Assembly (NCBI GenBank): GCA_900299185.1
Contig: OMIV01000218.1
Location: 1 to 48,498 of the forward strand
Direction of reading: 5' to 3'
Length of the DNA: 48,498 nucleotides
From: Planctomycetaceae bacterium
GTDB taxonomy: Bacteria; Planctomycetota; Planctomycetia; Planctomycetales; Planctomycetaceae
Under the pieces are notes generated by a model. It saw nothing but the letters and a program-made list of their open reading frames with translations. It did not search any database and was not told where the DNA came from. The translations under genes and the position numbers were made by a program. Shown here in pieces: positions 38,201 to 45,952 of this stretch (its first letter is position 1; each line of letters begins with the position of its first letter).

Positions 38201-39974
38201 AAGCGTGCGAAACCTCTCTGTGTTGCCGAAAGGTGCCCGTGTTGAGGTAAGGATAGACCCACTGAATCTCGCCAAAGAGCGAATCAACGGCGACAAGCAC
38301 TCCTGTTTCCGTTGGGCAGACAATGATGCCGCTCGCGGCTGCCGGGATGTATCCGGCCAGCTCTGGCAATTCCTCTGAAGAAGCGACGCTTAGGTGGTTG
38401 GCGACACACAGACGAGTGATCCGCAGCACTTGCCCGGTCGCGGACTGAATACGGACCAGAGCGAGTTCGCCGTTCTCTTCGGTGATGACATACACCGAAT
38501 CTCCAATCGGCAGTGGCGGCCCCAGAAAGACATGCTCAGCGAGCCAGTCGTCCTCGCGACCTGATTCAGCTCCAAGTTTCCAATCGGCTTCAACAACGGT
38601 CTCGCGCTGACCCTTCTTCGAATCTTCTGAGGGCAGCTTGAGACATACCAATTGGTTGGACCAACGCTGCCCCTCTTCGACAACAGGAGCAAATGGATTG
38701 CGACGTCGAGGCGTTTCAAACTCTTGTTTGGGATGTTCGTGACGACGCACTCCCAACGTGTTGATGGCAAAGACTCGCTCCCCATCGGAGGCAATCAAGC
38801 CATTCGCAGCGTTGTTCAAGTAGCCGAGCTTCAGCGTTTCGTCGCGGTCGCGATTGTCTGCAATTTCGAGCCAGTTCTCATAAGCCGACTTGGGGGAGCG
38901 ATACCGCCACGTTGGGCTGCCAGTCTTCAAGTTCATCCCAACGATGCTGCGAAAGTCACGCGCGATGACCTGCTCGCCGACGACAAGTGGCAACGCCGCG
39001 ATACCCATGGCTTCGCCTTCTTGGTCAACGAGTCCTCGTTCCCAATTACGAAGCTGGTCTTGCCAGTCTTCTTCAAAGGCCGCCTGTGAAGCTGTTTCTA
39101 AACTTCGAGACCAACGTGGCTGTAGGTAAGGCACAGATCCCGATGCGATCGCGTTATTGCTTCTGTCTCCAAAACCAGTGCCCCAATCTTGTCGGGGAGT
39201 TTGAGACGCTCGACCGACCGCAGATAGGCGACGTTGAATCGATTGCCAGTCGGCTTCGCTGAAATTCAGATCCTTGCGACTTTCAGCAAGTAGCGAGACT
39301 GCTTCTGCATCCAAGCCGGCCTTCTTCAAAGCAGCGGCAGTCTTGGCGACGAGTCGCGGAGTCACTTGCTGTCGATGAGCAGGCGAACGGACAAGTTCAC
39401 GTAATACCTGAGCCGCCTCTGTGGGATAGCCCGCATCAAGCAGCCAAGTCCCGTGCTGCTCTAACGCTAAGAAGCCTGCTGCCGTGAAGAAGTAACGCCG
39501 TCCGACCTCAGCCAATCCGCCGTAATCGCCGGAGCGTTCGACATCTTTCAAGGCGTTGCGAGCATCCACTCCAAACCGCGACTCAAACGCAGGCAAGGCA
39601 CTCGGACCAGCATTCGCAAAGGCCACGCGAGCTTCTCTCAAGGTGCTGGCGAGATTGCCCTGCTCATTCCAAAACAGTCCATCAGATAGCTGATCGGCCC
39701 CCAGTTGATTGAGCGTTTCGGCGGCCGCACCAATGTTTCCGTCGGCCAAAAACTGCTTCAAAGAACGTAGCCGTCGATTCGCCACTCGATTCGACACAAC
39801 GAGCTGATTCAACGCGGCTTTGTAAGCATCGCCTTTAAGCACCTCTGATTCGTCTTCATCAGCTTCGTCGTCATTGGTCCCCGCTACGCCGTGCAGGGGC
39901 AGCAGCATGAGCATCCCGAAGATGAAGCACTGCGCACCACGCGCGAATCCTGTCAGCCATTTCGGTAGCGTCAT
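35241..39974 (-). CDS. Exported giant PQQ-type beta-propeller protein
   Basis: A 1577-residue secreted protein. It begins with a signal peptide (MTLPKWLTGFARGAQCFIFG, with a hydrophobic core to LHGVAG) and an acidic segment. A helical, TPR-like stretch (about 30-240) and a first PQQ-type propeller (about 290-750) follow, with blades such as VVGEQVIARDFRSIVGMNLK and SGKRLWAVGRNDAKYVGAV. A second helical region (about 780-1110) precedes a second propeller (about 1130-1560). The Trp-rich blades resemble BamB or quinoprotein dehydrogenases, but no dehydrogenase active site is evident, so a scaffold or binding role outside the cytoplasm is more likely. Proteins of this size and plan are typical of planctomycetes. 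The ATG at 39974 has a strong Shine-Dalgarno sequence (GAAGGAGAG); the upstream in-frame codons to 40049 are not needed. Confidence 0.88.
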   Translation of the reverse strand: MTLPKWLTGFARGAQCFIFGMLMLLPLHGVAGTNDDEADEDESEVLKGDAYKAALNQLVVSNRVANRRLRSLKQFLADGNIGAAAETLNQLGADQLSDGLFWNEQGNLASTLREARVAFANAGPSALPAFESRFGVDARNALKDVERSGDYGGLAEVGRRYFFTAAGFLALEQHGTWLLDAGYPTEAAQVLRELVRSPAHRQQVTPRLVAKTAAALKKAGLDAEAVSLLAESRKDLNFSEADWQSIQRRLSAVGRASQTPRQDWGTGFGDRSNNAIASGSVPYLQPRWSRSLETASQAAFEEDWQDQLRNWERGLVDQEGEAMGIAALPLVVGEQVIARDFRSIVGMNLKTGSPTWRYRSPKSAYENWLEIADNRDRDETLKLGYLNNAANGLIASDGERVFAINTLGVRRHEHPKQEFETPRRRNPFAPVVEEGQRWSNQLVCLKLPSEDSKKGQRETVVEADWKLGAESGREDDWLAEHVFLGPPLPIGDSVYVITEENGELALVRIQSATGQVLRITRLCVANHLSVASSEELPELAGYIPAAASGIIVCPTETGVLVAVDSLFGEIQWVYPYLNTGTFRQHREVSHAWVDAPHIWQDSVVYLPRHGNVLHCLDLKSGKRLWAVGRNDAKYVGAVTDEIVVLIGDESARGISRKTGATVWTTKIGVISGRGVAIEATYVVPLKSGGVANLEIATGKLKGFDRSLLAQSEAASKYVGVASDIAHDLRQFGLEPTAVTSASRPGNLIAHRDAVVSIGPRYLTVYAQARAQQSELANSKSARDQLVLADIDLTLNDFDAAEARLVKLGENAKNKDLLGEQLRTTYRELTLARLNANGRQQGSNLELIEQLMEQSISPAERAQAAAWRVHGGLALKAYLGVGIASRDLARTPNDEFVAPRDRDEYVVRSSALARRGMMQAFAQKDGIERRRLEQFLKADLKEAQLDGSIKALTQFAELYASSPEAVVIRNQLADRLIVQLKLHEAEAYLLANQRAEDPVQRVTSGLLMVCLLAVADLPGEAARTLEQLINDEGEVDLSSLLEGNWQSFAEWFDFRAWRRTNLPTVVGWARSLRPGTRLAEVYRQRLPLEWRVDSVRFNERGPAFARPVLNELFHQSRRLGMSSSFDVDVFSRFSDGDQFWCLTDRLLGVERGRVELPTQLDIDFRNFGRQGGHMLSAGSLGYLNGVSLFDTALSTPQWKMRYPPAEQRGELIEIGPTTGRTSIFFSNRHLFAVESASGKVRWRRSDITLPVGLAGDLRQHIFADETAITVFQPDGMHYTTMMTQTGEVVRRGRCRIDRNAFDPVPLGRKLVFLSDIAGKNGARTLRIWDPLTDKDDLIEPFSWNGAPNDPAPQALADGRVALVKRTGRLRIFAPDSLVPELDMTMSIDSKDGTSTPHVFVDGDYIYVNTRRDTPPPSLGRRFIQIQDSGLATEPLQFGSLYAIDRGQQVVLWKRDARDVRIRSVVKVEAARLPFLVTIASVQPQPADGEQSLEMEAIDRATGALIGQARTLIPCRLVHAEFDRDAGRLSFYGLTRRKQTDDGRWQTTFGTVNRIDLEFSPPKSNFAWRASGSDDVIDE

Positions 39975-40145
39975 GCTTCTCTCCTTCGAGGTCATCGAGG
40001 CAGTCCCGATGTCTCTCATCAACCGGCAGTCCATCACCATTGCGAACATCGGTCGCTCATCCCATCAGCAGGAATCCTGCGACGGTGATTGAACTCCGCG
40101 AGCCATCGTAGGGCGGTCTTCTATCTGTCGAGAAGCCGAAACGAA

Positions 40146-40178
40146 CAGAGCCTCGGGAATCAACTTCCCGAGGCTCTG
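40146..40178 (-). terminator. Intrinsic terminator after the repeat lipoprotein gene
   Basis: A perfect 14-bp inverted repeat (cagagcctcgggaa and ttcccgaggctctg) with a 5-nt loop lies 45 bp past the stop of the lipoprotein gene on the minus strand. The following minus-strand bases (ttcgtttcgg) are moderately T-rich. It separates the lipoprotein gene from the giant propeller gene downstream. Confidence 0.75.
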
Positions 40179-40223
40179 ATCTTGATGATTCATCAGCACG
40201 CCACAGCATGCTTCACGAACGAC

Positions 40224-40583
40224 TTACTTCTTCTCTTCGGCAGCCGGCTTAGCTTCTTCTGGCTTCTTCTCTTCAGCCGCCGGCTTAGCTTCTTCCTTGG
40301 CTGGTTCGGCTGGCTTGGCTTCTTCCTTAGCTGGCTCAGCGGTCTTAGCTTCTTCCTTGGTCTCTTCCTTAGCAGCGGCAGGAGCGTCAGCAGGAGCAGC
40401 AGCTTCTTCAGTCTTGGCTGGAGTTGCCACGCCGCCGCCAACGGCTTGACCGGAGCCTGCACCTTCCTTCGATGCAGCCTTCGACGTGCCAGGAGCATCT
40501 TTCTTAGCACAGCCAACAGCACCGAACACACTGACTGCTGCCACCAACACCAACAACTTTGCCAAACCACCATTGAGCCGCAT
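40224..40583 (-). CDS. Lys/Glu/Ala-repeat lipoprotein
   Basis: A 119-residue lipoprotein. The N terminus is a lipoprotein signal (MRLNGGLAKLLVLVAAVSVF) with a lipobox ending GAVGC at residue 25, and the mature protein begins CAKKDAP. Nearly everything after residue 60 is a charged low-complexity repeat of units like EPAKEEAKPA, with no hydrophobic core. It is probably an extended helix or rod anchored to a membrane that could span or bind the cell envelope. The ATG at 40583 has an excellent AGGAG site. Its own terminator follows, so it is likely monocistronic and may be abundant. Confidence 0.85.
   Translation of the reverse strand: MRLNGGLAKLLVLVAAVSVFGAVGCAKKDAPGTSKAASKEGAGSGQAVGGGVATPAKTEEAAAPADAPAAAKEETKEEAKTAEPAKEEAKPAEPAKEEAKPAAEEKKPEEAKPAAEEKK
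40227..40376. repeat. Tandem coding repeat of the lipoprotein
   Basis: The last 50 codons of the lipoprotein gene are imperfect tandem repeats; on the plus strand the recurring unit is ttcttccttggctgg or ttcttccttagctgg. Repeat number may vary between strains by slippage. Confidence 0.7.
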
Positions 40584-41144
40584 GGGCTTCTCCTTTTCGA
40601 AACTGTGACCAAAGGCTTGCTCGTACCGAGCCATACAAGCCCTGAAACTTCGGGCGGAATCGTAGAAACGCTATCTCTCGGCTTTCAAGCAACTCACCGC
40701 ACTGCAGTCTTGGCGAACTTAAAGTGGCGGGGAGACTCGGCACAAATTACCGCATCGAGAACAGCAAGTTGAAACGTCAAACCGAGTTTAAACAGCTCGA
40801 GCTCCTTAACCCGAGCTGTTCAATCTGTCTTGCGCGTCGGTCACCGCAGTTCCTGATTGACAGGATTTGCGGTAGCTCGCAGCACGTGGCGTAGCACCAT
40901 CAATCGGGTGCCTCAGACCGCTTAAATCATGCATTTTTCCCGATGTTTTTTCATGCGTGGAATTCACGGCACTCTTTTCGCATAAGCCGTTCCGTCACTG
41001 CAAGTCGCGTGCGTGGTCTTCTTCCCGACTTCATTTTTCATCGTCCACACATGGGTTGCAGATTGCATCAACAGCCAGCCATTGAGGCTCGTCAAGAAAG
41101 ACGTGTGAGCTGGCATTTACGACAACTAACTGGAGGTCGCAACA
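40584..41144. other. Long intergenic region between divergent genes
   Basis: This 561-bp gap separates the divergent lipoprotein and 135-residue protein genes. It holds a hairpin of 9-bp arms, aacagctcg (40791-40799) and cgagctgtt (40812-40820), with no T-run on either side. A stretch with runs of T lies around 40930-40960. No gene is supported, although a small RNA or long 5' leader could fit. Confidence 0.4.
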
Positions 41145-41552
41145 ATGCCCAAAGCATGGCTAGCTCAGCTAGTCGAGGAAGTGTCGTCCCATGTGATTTC
41201 TTGGGACGGAGACGTGCGACTTCAATGCCACGTGTTCCACAACAACGACCAACAACAGGACGAATGGGAAGTCACGCTCTTTGGCGAGCCACAAACATTC
41301 GGAGGTCGGTTGGCTTCGCTGAGCTATGACTCCTGCTTCAGCGTCAGCGTGTTGAACGTCGCAGGTGTCTTTGAGGATATCGACGCCTGCCATTGGCAAA
41401 CGGCCAACGTGGATGCCTCCGATGAACTTGGACCGCATCTGGCGATCACCGGAAAGTATCAAGGGCGACGAGTCTGGTTGCGGATCTTAGGACGAGCACC
41501 AGAACGACTGCGCGAAGCAGCCATCGCAGTTCCCAGACATCTCGCAGATTGA
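41145..41552 (+). CDS. Unknown 135-residue protein
   Basis: A family I do not recognise. The protein is soluble, with no signal peptide, and looks beta-rich (SSHVISWDGDVRLQCHVF, DEWEVTLFGEP, SCFSVSVLNVAGVF, GKYQGRRVWLRILG). The overall impression is of a compact beta-sandwich or small ligand-binding domain. The ATG has GGAGG about 10 nt upstream, so translation is well supported. A strong terminator follows, so it is likely a single-gene transcript that ends before the flagellar cluster. Confidence 0.75.
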   Translation: MPKAWLAQLVEEVSSHVISWDGDVRLQCHVFHNNDQQQDEWEVTLFGEPQTFGGRLASLSYDSCFSVSVLNVAGVFEDIDACHWQTANVDASDELGPHLAITGKYQGRRVWLRILGRAPERLREAAIAVPRHLAD

Positions 41553-41615
41553 GATGAGAGTGGTCAGGAACGACCAACACGTTGAGAGTGTGACCGAATC
41601 GAACGAGAGACGAAT

Positions 41616-41673
41616 ACAGCCTGAAACTCCTGCGAATGCTCAACGCGGGGTGTTTCAGGCTGTGTTTGTTTTT
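41616..41673 (+). terminator. Intrinsic terminator before fliG
   Basis: The 12-bp arms acagcctgaaac (41616-41627) and gtttcaggctgt (41652-41663) pair perfectly around a 24-nt loop and are followed directly by gtttgttttt. This is a good Rho-independent terminator for the gene ending at 41552 and separates it from fliG. Confidence 0.85.
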
Positions 41674-41835
41674 AGAGCCAGAGATTCAAAGACATCCACA
41701 ATCCTGACTCCGCCCACTACGACGAGATTCAGCGACAACTCGCGTTCCCGGCAAACGGCCTTTTGATGTATGATAAGTGGGATCGAACCGAAGTTCGAAC
41801 CCTTTTCACTCCGTCACCAATCTGTCTTTTGCCCT

Positions 41836-42828
41836 ATGGATAATCTCAAACGCGCCGCCATCGTCATGCTGAGCCTCGACAAGTCCTTGGCTTCCCAGGT
41901 CGTCAACCTGTTGCCGAAGGATCAAGTCGAACGTCTCACTATGGAGATCGCCAAGACGGATGATGTCTCGATCGACGAGCAAGAACTGGTGATCAACGAA
42001 TTCCGCGACAAGCTTGGCCATCGCACGCCCATTGAACGCGGCAGCCTCGACTTCGCGAGCGAACTCCTCAAGCAATCCCTCGGCGGAGATGCTGCCAACA
42101 CAATCGTCGACAACGTCCGCAAGTCGCTCGAATCGGTGCCATTCGGCTTCCTACATCGCGTGAAAGGCGACGACCTCTTCAACTTTCTGTCGGACGAACA
42201 CCCGCAAACCATCGCGTTGATTCTCTCGTATCTGCCAACCAACTTGGCGGCTGACGTGCTCAGCGAACTCGAAACCGAAAAGCAGCTCGATGTTGTGCGA
42301 CGCATTGCCAACATGGAGCAGACGAATCCCGAGATCGTCCGAGAGGTCGAGAACAGCTTGAAGGCCCGCATGGCCTCGCTGTTTAGTGAAGAGTCTGAAC
42401 GCAGCGGCGGAGTACCGCTGGTCGCACAGATTCTGAACGTGTCAGACCGCAAGACATCGAAAGGTATCCTCGACGCGTTGGGCCAAGACTCCGCCGACCT
42501 TGCGACCGAGATCCAACGCCTCATGTTCGTCTTTGATGACATCGTGAAGCTCGACAACAAGTCGATTCAGGCGGTCCTCAAAGAAGTCGAAGTCGGCCAA
42601 TGGGCATTGGCTCTCAAAGGTGTCTCGGAAGAACTCAAGCAGAAGATCTTCGGCAACTTGTCGACTCGCGCAGCCGAGAACCTCAAAGAAGAAATGCAGA
42701 TGCTCGGCGCAGTGAAGTCGAGCGAAGTCGAAGGTCGGCAACAGGAGATTGTCGACGTCATTCGCCGACTCGAAAACGCCGGGCTCGTGGTCGTGGCATC
42801 GGGAGAGGGCGAGAAGATGTTGTCGTAA
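41836..42828 (+). CDS. fliG: Flagellar motor switch protein FliG
   Basis: FliG forms the rotor ring of the flagellar motor, binds FliF and FliM, and takes torque from the stator. The 330-residue protein has the N-terminal FliF-binding domain (DNLKRAAIVMLSLDKSLASQV), the middle-domain signature DEHPQTIALILSYLP, and the C-terminal torque domain. The latter includes MFVFDDIVKLDNKSIQAVLKEV and the charged helix around NLSTRAAENLKEEM. The ATG at 41836 gives the standard N terminus but has no Shine-Dalgarno sequence; an ATG at 41770 would add 22 residues. It heads a fliG-fliH-lipoprotein-fliI-fliJ cluster; fliF, usually directly before it, is absent. Confidence 0.96.
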   Translation: MDNLKRAAIVMLSLDKSLASQVVNLLPKDQVERLTMEIAKTDDVSIDEQELVINEFRDKLGHRTPIERGSLDFASELLKQSLGGDAANTIVDNVRKSLESVPFGFLHRVKGDDLFNFLSDEHPQTIALILSYLPTNLAADVLSELETEKQLDVVRRIANMEQTNPEIVREVENSLKARMASLFSEESERSGGVPLVAQILNVSDRKTSKGILDALGQDSADLATEIQRLMFVFDDIVKLDNKSIQAVLKEVEVGQWALALKGVSEELKQKIFGNLSTRAAENLKEEMQMLGAVKSSEVEGRQQEIVDVIRRLENAGLVVVASGEGEKMLS

Positions 42829-42888
42829 TGCCCTGATTGAATTGCTGGTCTTCGTTCCTTGTGTCTCTCTTTATCCAAAGCGTTGTCC

Positions 42889-43623
42889 ATGTCTTCTTCA
42901 GCAACTCGAGTCATGAAACGCTTCACTGCCGACGCGGTTCCGGCTCAGGTTGCGTTCAATTACGACGACATGCAGAAGCGGCTCGACGACTACAAAGCCA
43001 ACGTCAAAGCCGAGTGCCAAGCGGAAGTCCTGAAGGCCACTGAAGAAGCCGAACGATTGCGTGAGCAAGCCCATCAAGAAGGCTTCGCAGAAGGACGTGC
43101 CGAGGGTTATCGCAATGGTCTTCGTGCTGCCGAAGCCGAGGTCGATGCCAAGATCAAACAGCAAGTTGCCGCTCAAACTGAGCAACTCGTCGTCGAGCAA
43201 CTTCAAACGGTGCTGCCGGCGTTGCAAACCATGCTGACCGAGTTTCACTCCACGACGAGCCAACATGGTGCTGACTGGGAACACGAGATAGTCGCGCTGT
43301 CGCTGGCGATCGCAGAGAAGCTCGTCAGGCATGAACTCTCATTGGGGCCAGAGAAGCTAGCAGCGATCATTCAACAAGGACTCGAACTAACCGTCGGCAA
43401 GAGCAGCGTCTCGATCCAACTGCATCCTGATGACCTCGCTAAGATCGAACCTCGATTGCACGAGCTCGTTCCCGAAGCCAACCGGTTCTCTGAGATCAAA
43501 CTCCAGCCGAGCCCCCATGTGACACTCGGAGGTTGCATCGTTGTCACCGAGCACGGTCGCATCGACGCGCAGATCGAAACGATGCTCGGTCGGATCGCGA
43601 GTGAACTTCTCGAAGGCAGCTAA
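42889..43623 (+). CDS. fliH: Flagellar export regulator FliH
   Basis: FliH binds and regulates the FliI ATPase and tethers it to the export gate. The 244-residue protein has a charged helical N-terminal half with small-residue spacing (EGFAEGRAEGYRNGLRAAEAEV, reminiscent of the FliH GxxxG region). Its C-terminal half is the FliH/HrpE domain (VALSLAIAEKLVRHELSLG, SVSIQLHPDDLAKIEP, LGGCIVVTEHGRIDAQIETML). The start is probably ATG at 42889; an upstream ATG at 42859 adds ten residues. It follows fliG by 60 bp, and its stop lies only 2 bp before the next start. Confidence 0.93.
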   Translation: MSSSATRVMKRFTADAVPAQVAFNYDDMQKRLDDYKANVKAECQAEVLKATEEAERLREQAHQEGFAEGRAEGYRNGLRAAEAEVDAKIKQQVAAQTEQLVVEQLQTVLPALQTMLTEFHSTTSQHGADWEHEIVALSLAIAEKLVRHELSLGPEKLAAIIQQGLELTVGKSSVSIQLHPDDLAKIEPRLHELVPEANRFSEIKLQPSPHVTLGGCIVVTEHGRIDAQIETMLGRIASELLEGS

Positions 43624-43625
43624 CG

Positions 43626-44045
43626 ATGACAATCGGCGACGTCGCACAAAGTGAGAAACGGATGAGACATCGAGACGCAGGCTTCTTCACCCAGTGCATG
43701 ATGCGACTAGTGTTGATGACATTACTCGCGACGGTCGGCTGCCATTCCGAGCCAGAAACCATGGAGAAGATTGCATCGAAGATCAGCGTTGGCATGACGC
43801 CCAGCGAAGTCGAAAAGCTGCTCGGTCCTAGTACCGAATTGCCCTACGAGGAGCTTTCCGACTCGTATCGCCAAATCCTTGAGAATCCGCCGCAAGGATT
43901 AGCTCCCGCGAAAGGCGACGATGTCGTCTATCGCCAATGGATCGACAAGGCGAAGAATGCCAACACCGTTGGCTTCGTTGCGTTTCGAAATGGCAAAGTC
44001 GTCGACGGCACCGTCTATGTCGAAACGACGTTCATCCCGAAGTAA
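43626..44045 (+). CDS. BamE/SmpA-like lipoprotein inside the flagellar cluster
   Basis: A small probable lipoprotein of up to 139 residues. A signal peptide with lipobox LLATVGC is visible, and the mature part begins CHSEPETMEKIASKI. It carries SVGMTPSEVEKLLGPSTELPY, the short motif typical of BamE/SmpA-like domains, followed by a strand pattern ending VVDGTVYVETTF. The first ATG, 2 bp after the fliH stop, is supported by AAGG in the end of fliH but gives a long pre-signal. Starting at the ATG at 43698 would give a compact signal peptide. The role in flagellar assembly, if any, is unknown; tight spacing suggests cotranscription. Confidence 0.78.
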   Translation: MTIGDVAQSEKRMRHRDAGFFTQCMMRLVLMTLLATVGCHSEPETMEKIASKISVGMTPSEVEKLLGPSTELPYEELSDSYRQILENPPQGLAPAKGDDVVYRQWIDKAKNANTVGFVAFRNGKVVDGTVYVETTFIPK

Positions 44046-44128
44046 CGAGACCTTTTTCGAATTCCGTTTCACTCGAAAACACGTTCTCCCCATCTGCCAG
44101 CGATCACCATTCTGAAATCACTTGCTTC

Positions 44129-45448
44129 ATGCTTACTCGCACTCGACTCATCCGACAGCTTCAAGCTCCGCGCGTCACAGGGACGACGACGCGCATTGTC
44201 GGGCTCGCGGCAGCGGTATCGGACTTCCCCGCGCCGCTCGGAGCGAGATGCCAAATTCATCGCGATGGCACCGAGCCGATCGATGGCGAGGTCGTTGGTT
44301 TCACGGGCGAAGAGACTCTCGTGCTGCCCTTCGGTGATCTCCGGGGCGTGCGGCGCGGGACTCCCGTGGAAGTGACTTGCTCAGTACCGACGGCTCGAGT
44401 CGGACGCGAGCTGCTCGGTCGAGTAATCAACGCCCGTGGGCAGTATCTCGACGGCATGTCGCCAGCGCGTCTGACGGAACGAGTCAGCCTCTTCGGCGAG
44501 CCCACTTCCCCGCTCAATCGTCCGCGCATTCACGAACCGCTGGGCACGGGCATTCGAGTCATCGACGGCTTGATGAGCTGTGGTCTCGGACAACGCTTAG
44601 GCATCTTCGCAGGTAGCGGTGTCGGCAAGAGCGTGCTGCTCGGTCAGATGGCTCGCGGCAGTTCGGCAGATGTGAACGTGGTCGTGCTCGTCGGCGAACG
44701 AGGCCGCGAAGTGCGTGAGTTCATCGAACGCGAACTCGGTGAAGAAGGCCGTCGGAGAAGTGTGCTGGTCGTGGCGACTAGCGACGAACCCGCGCTGATG
44801 CGACTGCGAGCCGCTTGGCTCGGGTCCGCGATTGCCGACTACTTCCGCGAACAAGGCAACCACGTGCTGTTGATGATGGACAGCGTGACGCGCTTCGCGA
44901 TGGCCCAGCGCGAGATCGGATTGGCGGCGGGAGAGCCTCCTGCGACGCGGGGTTATCCTCCGAGTGTGTTTTCTTTGCTTCCAAAGTTACTTGAGCGGAG
45001 TGGTTTAACCGAAAACGGAAGCATCACTGGTTTCTACACAGTCCTTGTCGAAGGTGACGATCAGAACGAACCCATCTCCGACACCGTCCGCGGAATCTTG
45101 GACGGCCACTTGGTGTTATCTCGAAAGTTGGCTCACGAAGCCCATTGGCCGGCGATAGATGTCTTAGCCAGCATCAGCCGATCGATGCCCGATGTGACCA
45201 GCCCCGAACATCAGCAAGCGGGTCGAGCATTACGACGAGTTCTCGCGGCGCACCGCGAAGCTGCGGACTTGATCTCGATTGGTGCCTATCGAGCCGGGAC
45301 GAACCCGGTGGTCGATGTCGCACTGAAACTCGCCGAACCCATTCGACAATACTTGCAGCAACCTCGCGATGAACGACCAGCCTTTGCCGACAACGCGAAA
45401 CGATTGGTTGAACTCAGTGCCGCGATTCAGCAGCTCATTGGTAAATAG
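44129..45448 (+). CDS. fliI: Flagellar export ATPase FliI
   Basis: FliI is the F1-beta-like ATPase of the flagellar type III export apparatus. The 439-residue protein has an N-terminal barrel (about 20-90) and a catalytic domain with Walker A AGSGVGKS (161-168). VVVLVGERGREVREF, Walker B HVLLMMDSVTRFAMAQREIG and GYPPSVFSLLPKLLERSG follow. The last segments are the type III-specific export ATPase signature region. The ATG at 44129 fits the normal FliI N terminus, and the frame upstream to 43937 overlaps the lipoprotein gene and is not coding. fliJ follows 36 bp later. Confidence 0.96.
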   Translation: MLTRTRLIRQLQAPRVTGTTTRIVGLAAAVSDFPAPLGARCQIHRDGTEPIDGEVVGFTGEETLVLPFGDLRGVRRGTPVEVTCSVPTARVGRELLGRVINARGQYLDGMSPARLTERVSLFGEPTSPLNRPRIHEPLGTGIRVIDGLMSCGLGQRLGIFAGSGVGKSVLLGQMARGSSADVNVVVLVGERGREVREFIERELGEEGRRRSVLVVATSDEPALMRLRAAWLGSAIADYFREQGNHVLLMMDSVTRFAMAQREIGLAAGEPPATRGYPPSVFSLLPKLLERSGLTENGSITGFYTVLVEGDDQNEPISDTVRGILDGHLVLSRKLAHEAHWPAIDVLASISRSMPDVTSPEHQQAGRALRRVLAAHREAADLISIGAYRAGTNPVVDVALKLAEPIRQYLQQPRDERPAFADNAKRLVELSAAIQQLIGK

Positions 45449-45484
45449 TTTTGAAACGCGACCCGCATTGGTCGCGAAGTGAAC

Positions 45485-45922
45485 ATGGCAAAATTTCCGC
45501 TCGACAAAGTGCTCGACTTCCGCAGGCATCTGCGGTTGGAGAAACGCAACGCGCTCGCCAAGACGCTGGCCGATGAACGGGAATTGGTCGCGCATAAAGA
45601 ACGCGTCGAACGACAACGTACTGTGCTGCTCGATGAACTCACCGAGTTAGCTCAAGCTCAGGACGTTGACGTCCCCGCCACTGCCCGACGACGTGCCTTT
45701 CTCGGTCGCTTGGATATCGAAGTGATGATTCTCGACGACCACATCGCTCAAGCCCGGCGTCGAGTGGAGATCGCTCGCAATGAATTGGTCAAAGCCGACC
45801 AAGAAGTGAAGGCCCTGGAGAAGTTGAAAGACAAGCACATCGCCGAGCAGAACTACGTGGCCGCGCGAAACACCGAGCGGGACCTCAGTGAGCAATGGCA
45901 AGCAGCGAATTGGAATTGGTAG
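45485..45922 (+). CDS. fliJ: Flagellar export chaperone FliJ
   Basis: FliJ is the small coiled-coil stalk protein that links FliI to the export gate and escorts chaperones. The 145-residue protein is almost wholly charged helix (FPLDKVLDFRRHLRLEKRNA at the N terminus, VKALEKLKDKHIAEQNYVAARNTERD at the C terminus), as expected for the family's antiparallel coiled coil. Position after fliI is the strongest support. The ATG at 45485 is preferred; a GTG two codons earlier is possible. Confidence 0.9.
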   Translation: MAKFPLDKVLDFRRHLRLEKRNALAKTLADERELVAHKERVERQRTVLLDELTELAQAQDVDVPATARRRAFLGRLDIEVMILDDHIAQARRRVEIARNELVKADQEVKALEKLKDKHIAEQNYVAARNTERDLSEQWQAANWNW

Positions 45923-45952
45923 CCGGTCGCTTCGTCAGCAGGAGGCTGACTC

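Noticed and set aside
40089-40772. Long plus-strand frame antisense to the lipoprotein gene (Leu/Ser/Phe-rich)
   Set aside because: It is the complement of the Lys/Glu/Ala repeat, which produces a hydrophobic-looking shadow; the minus-strand gene has a signal peptide, strong ribosome-binding site and terminator.
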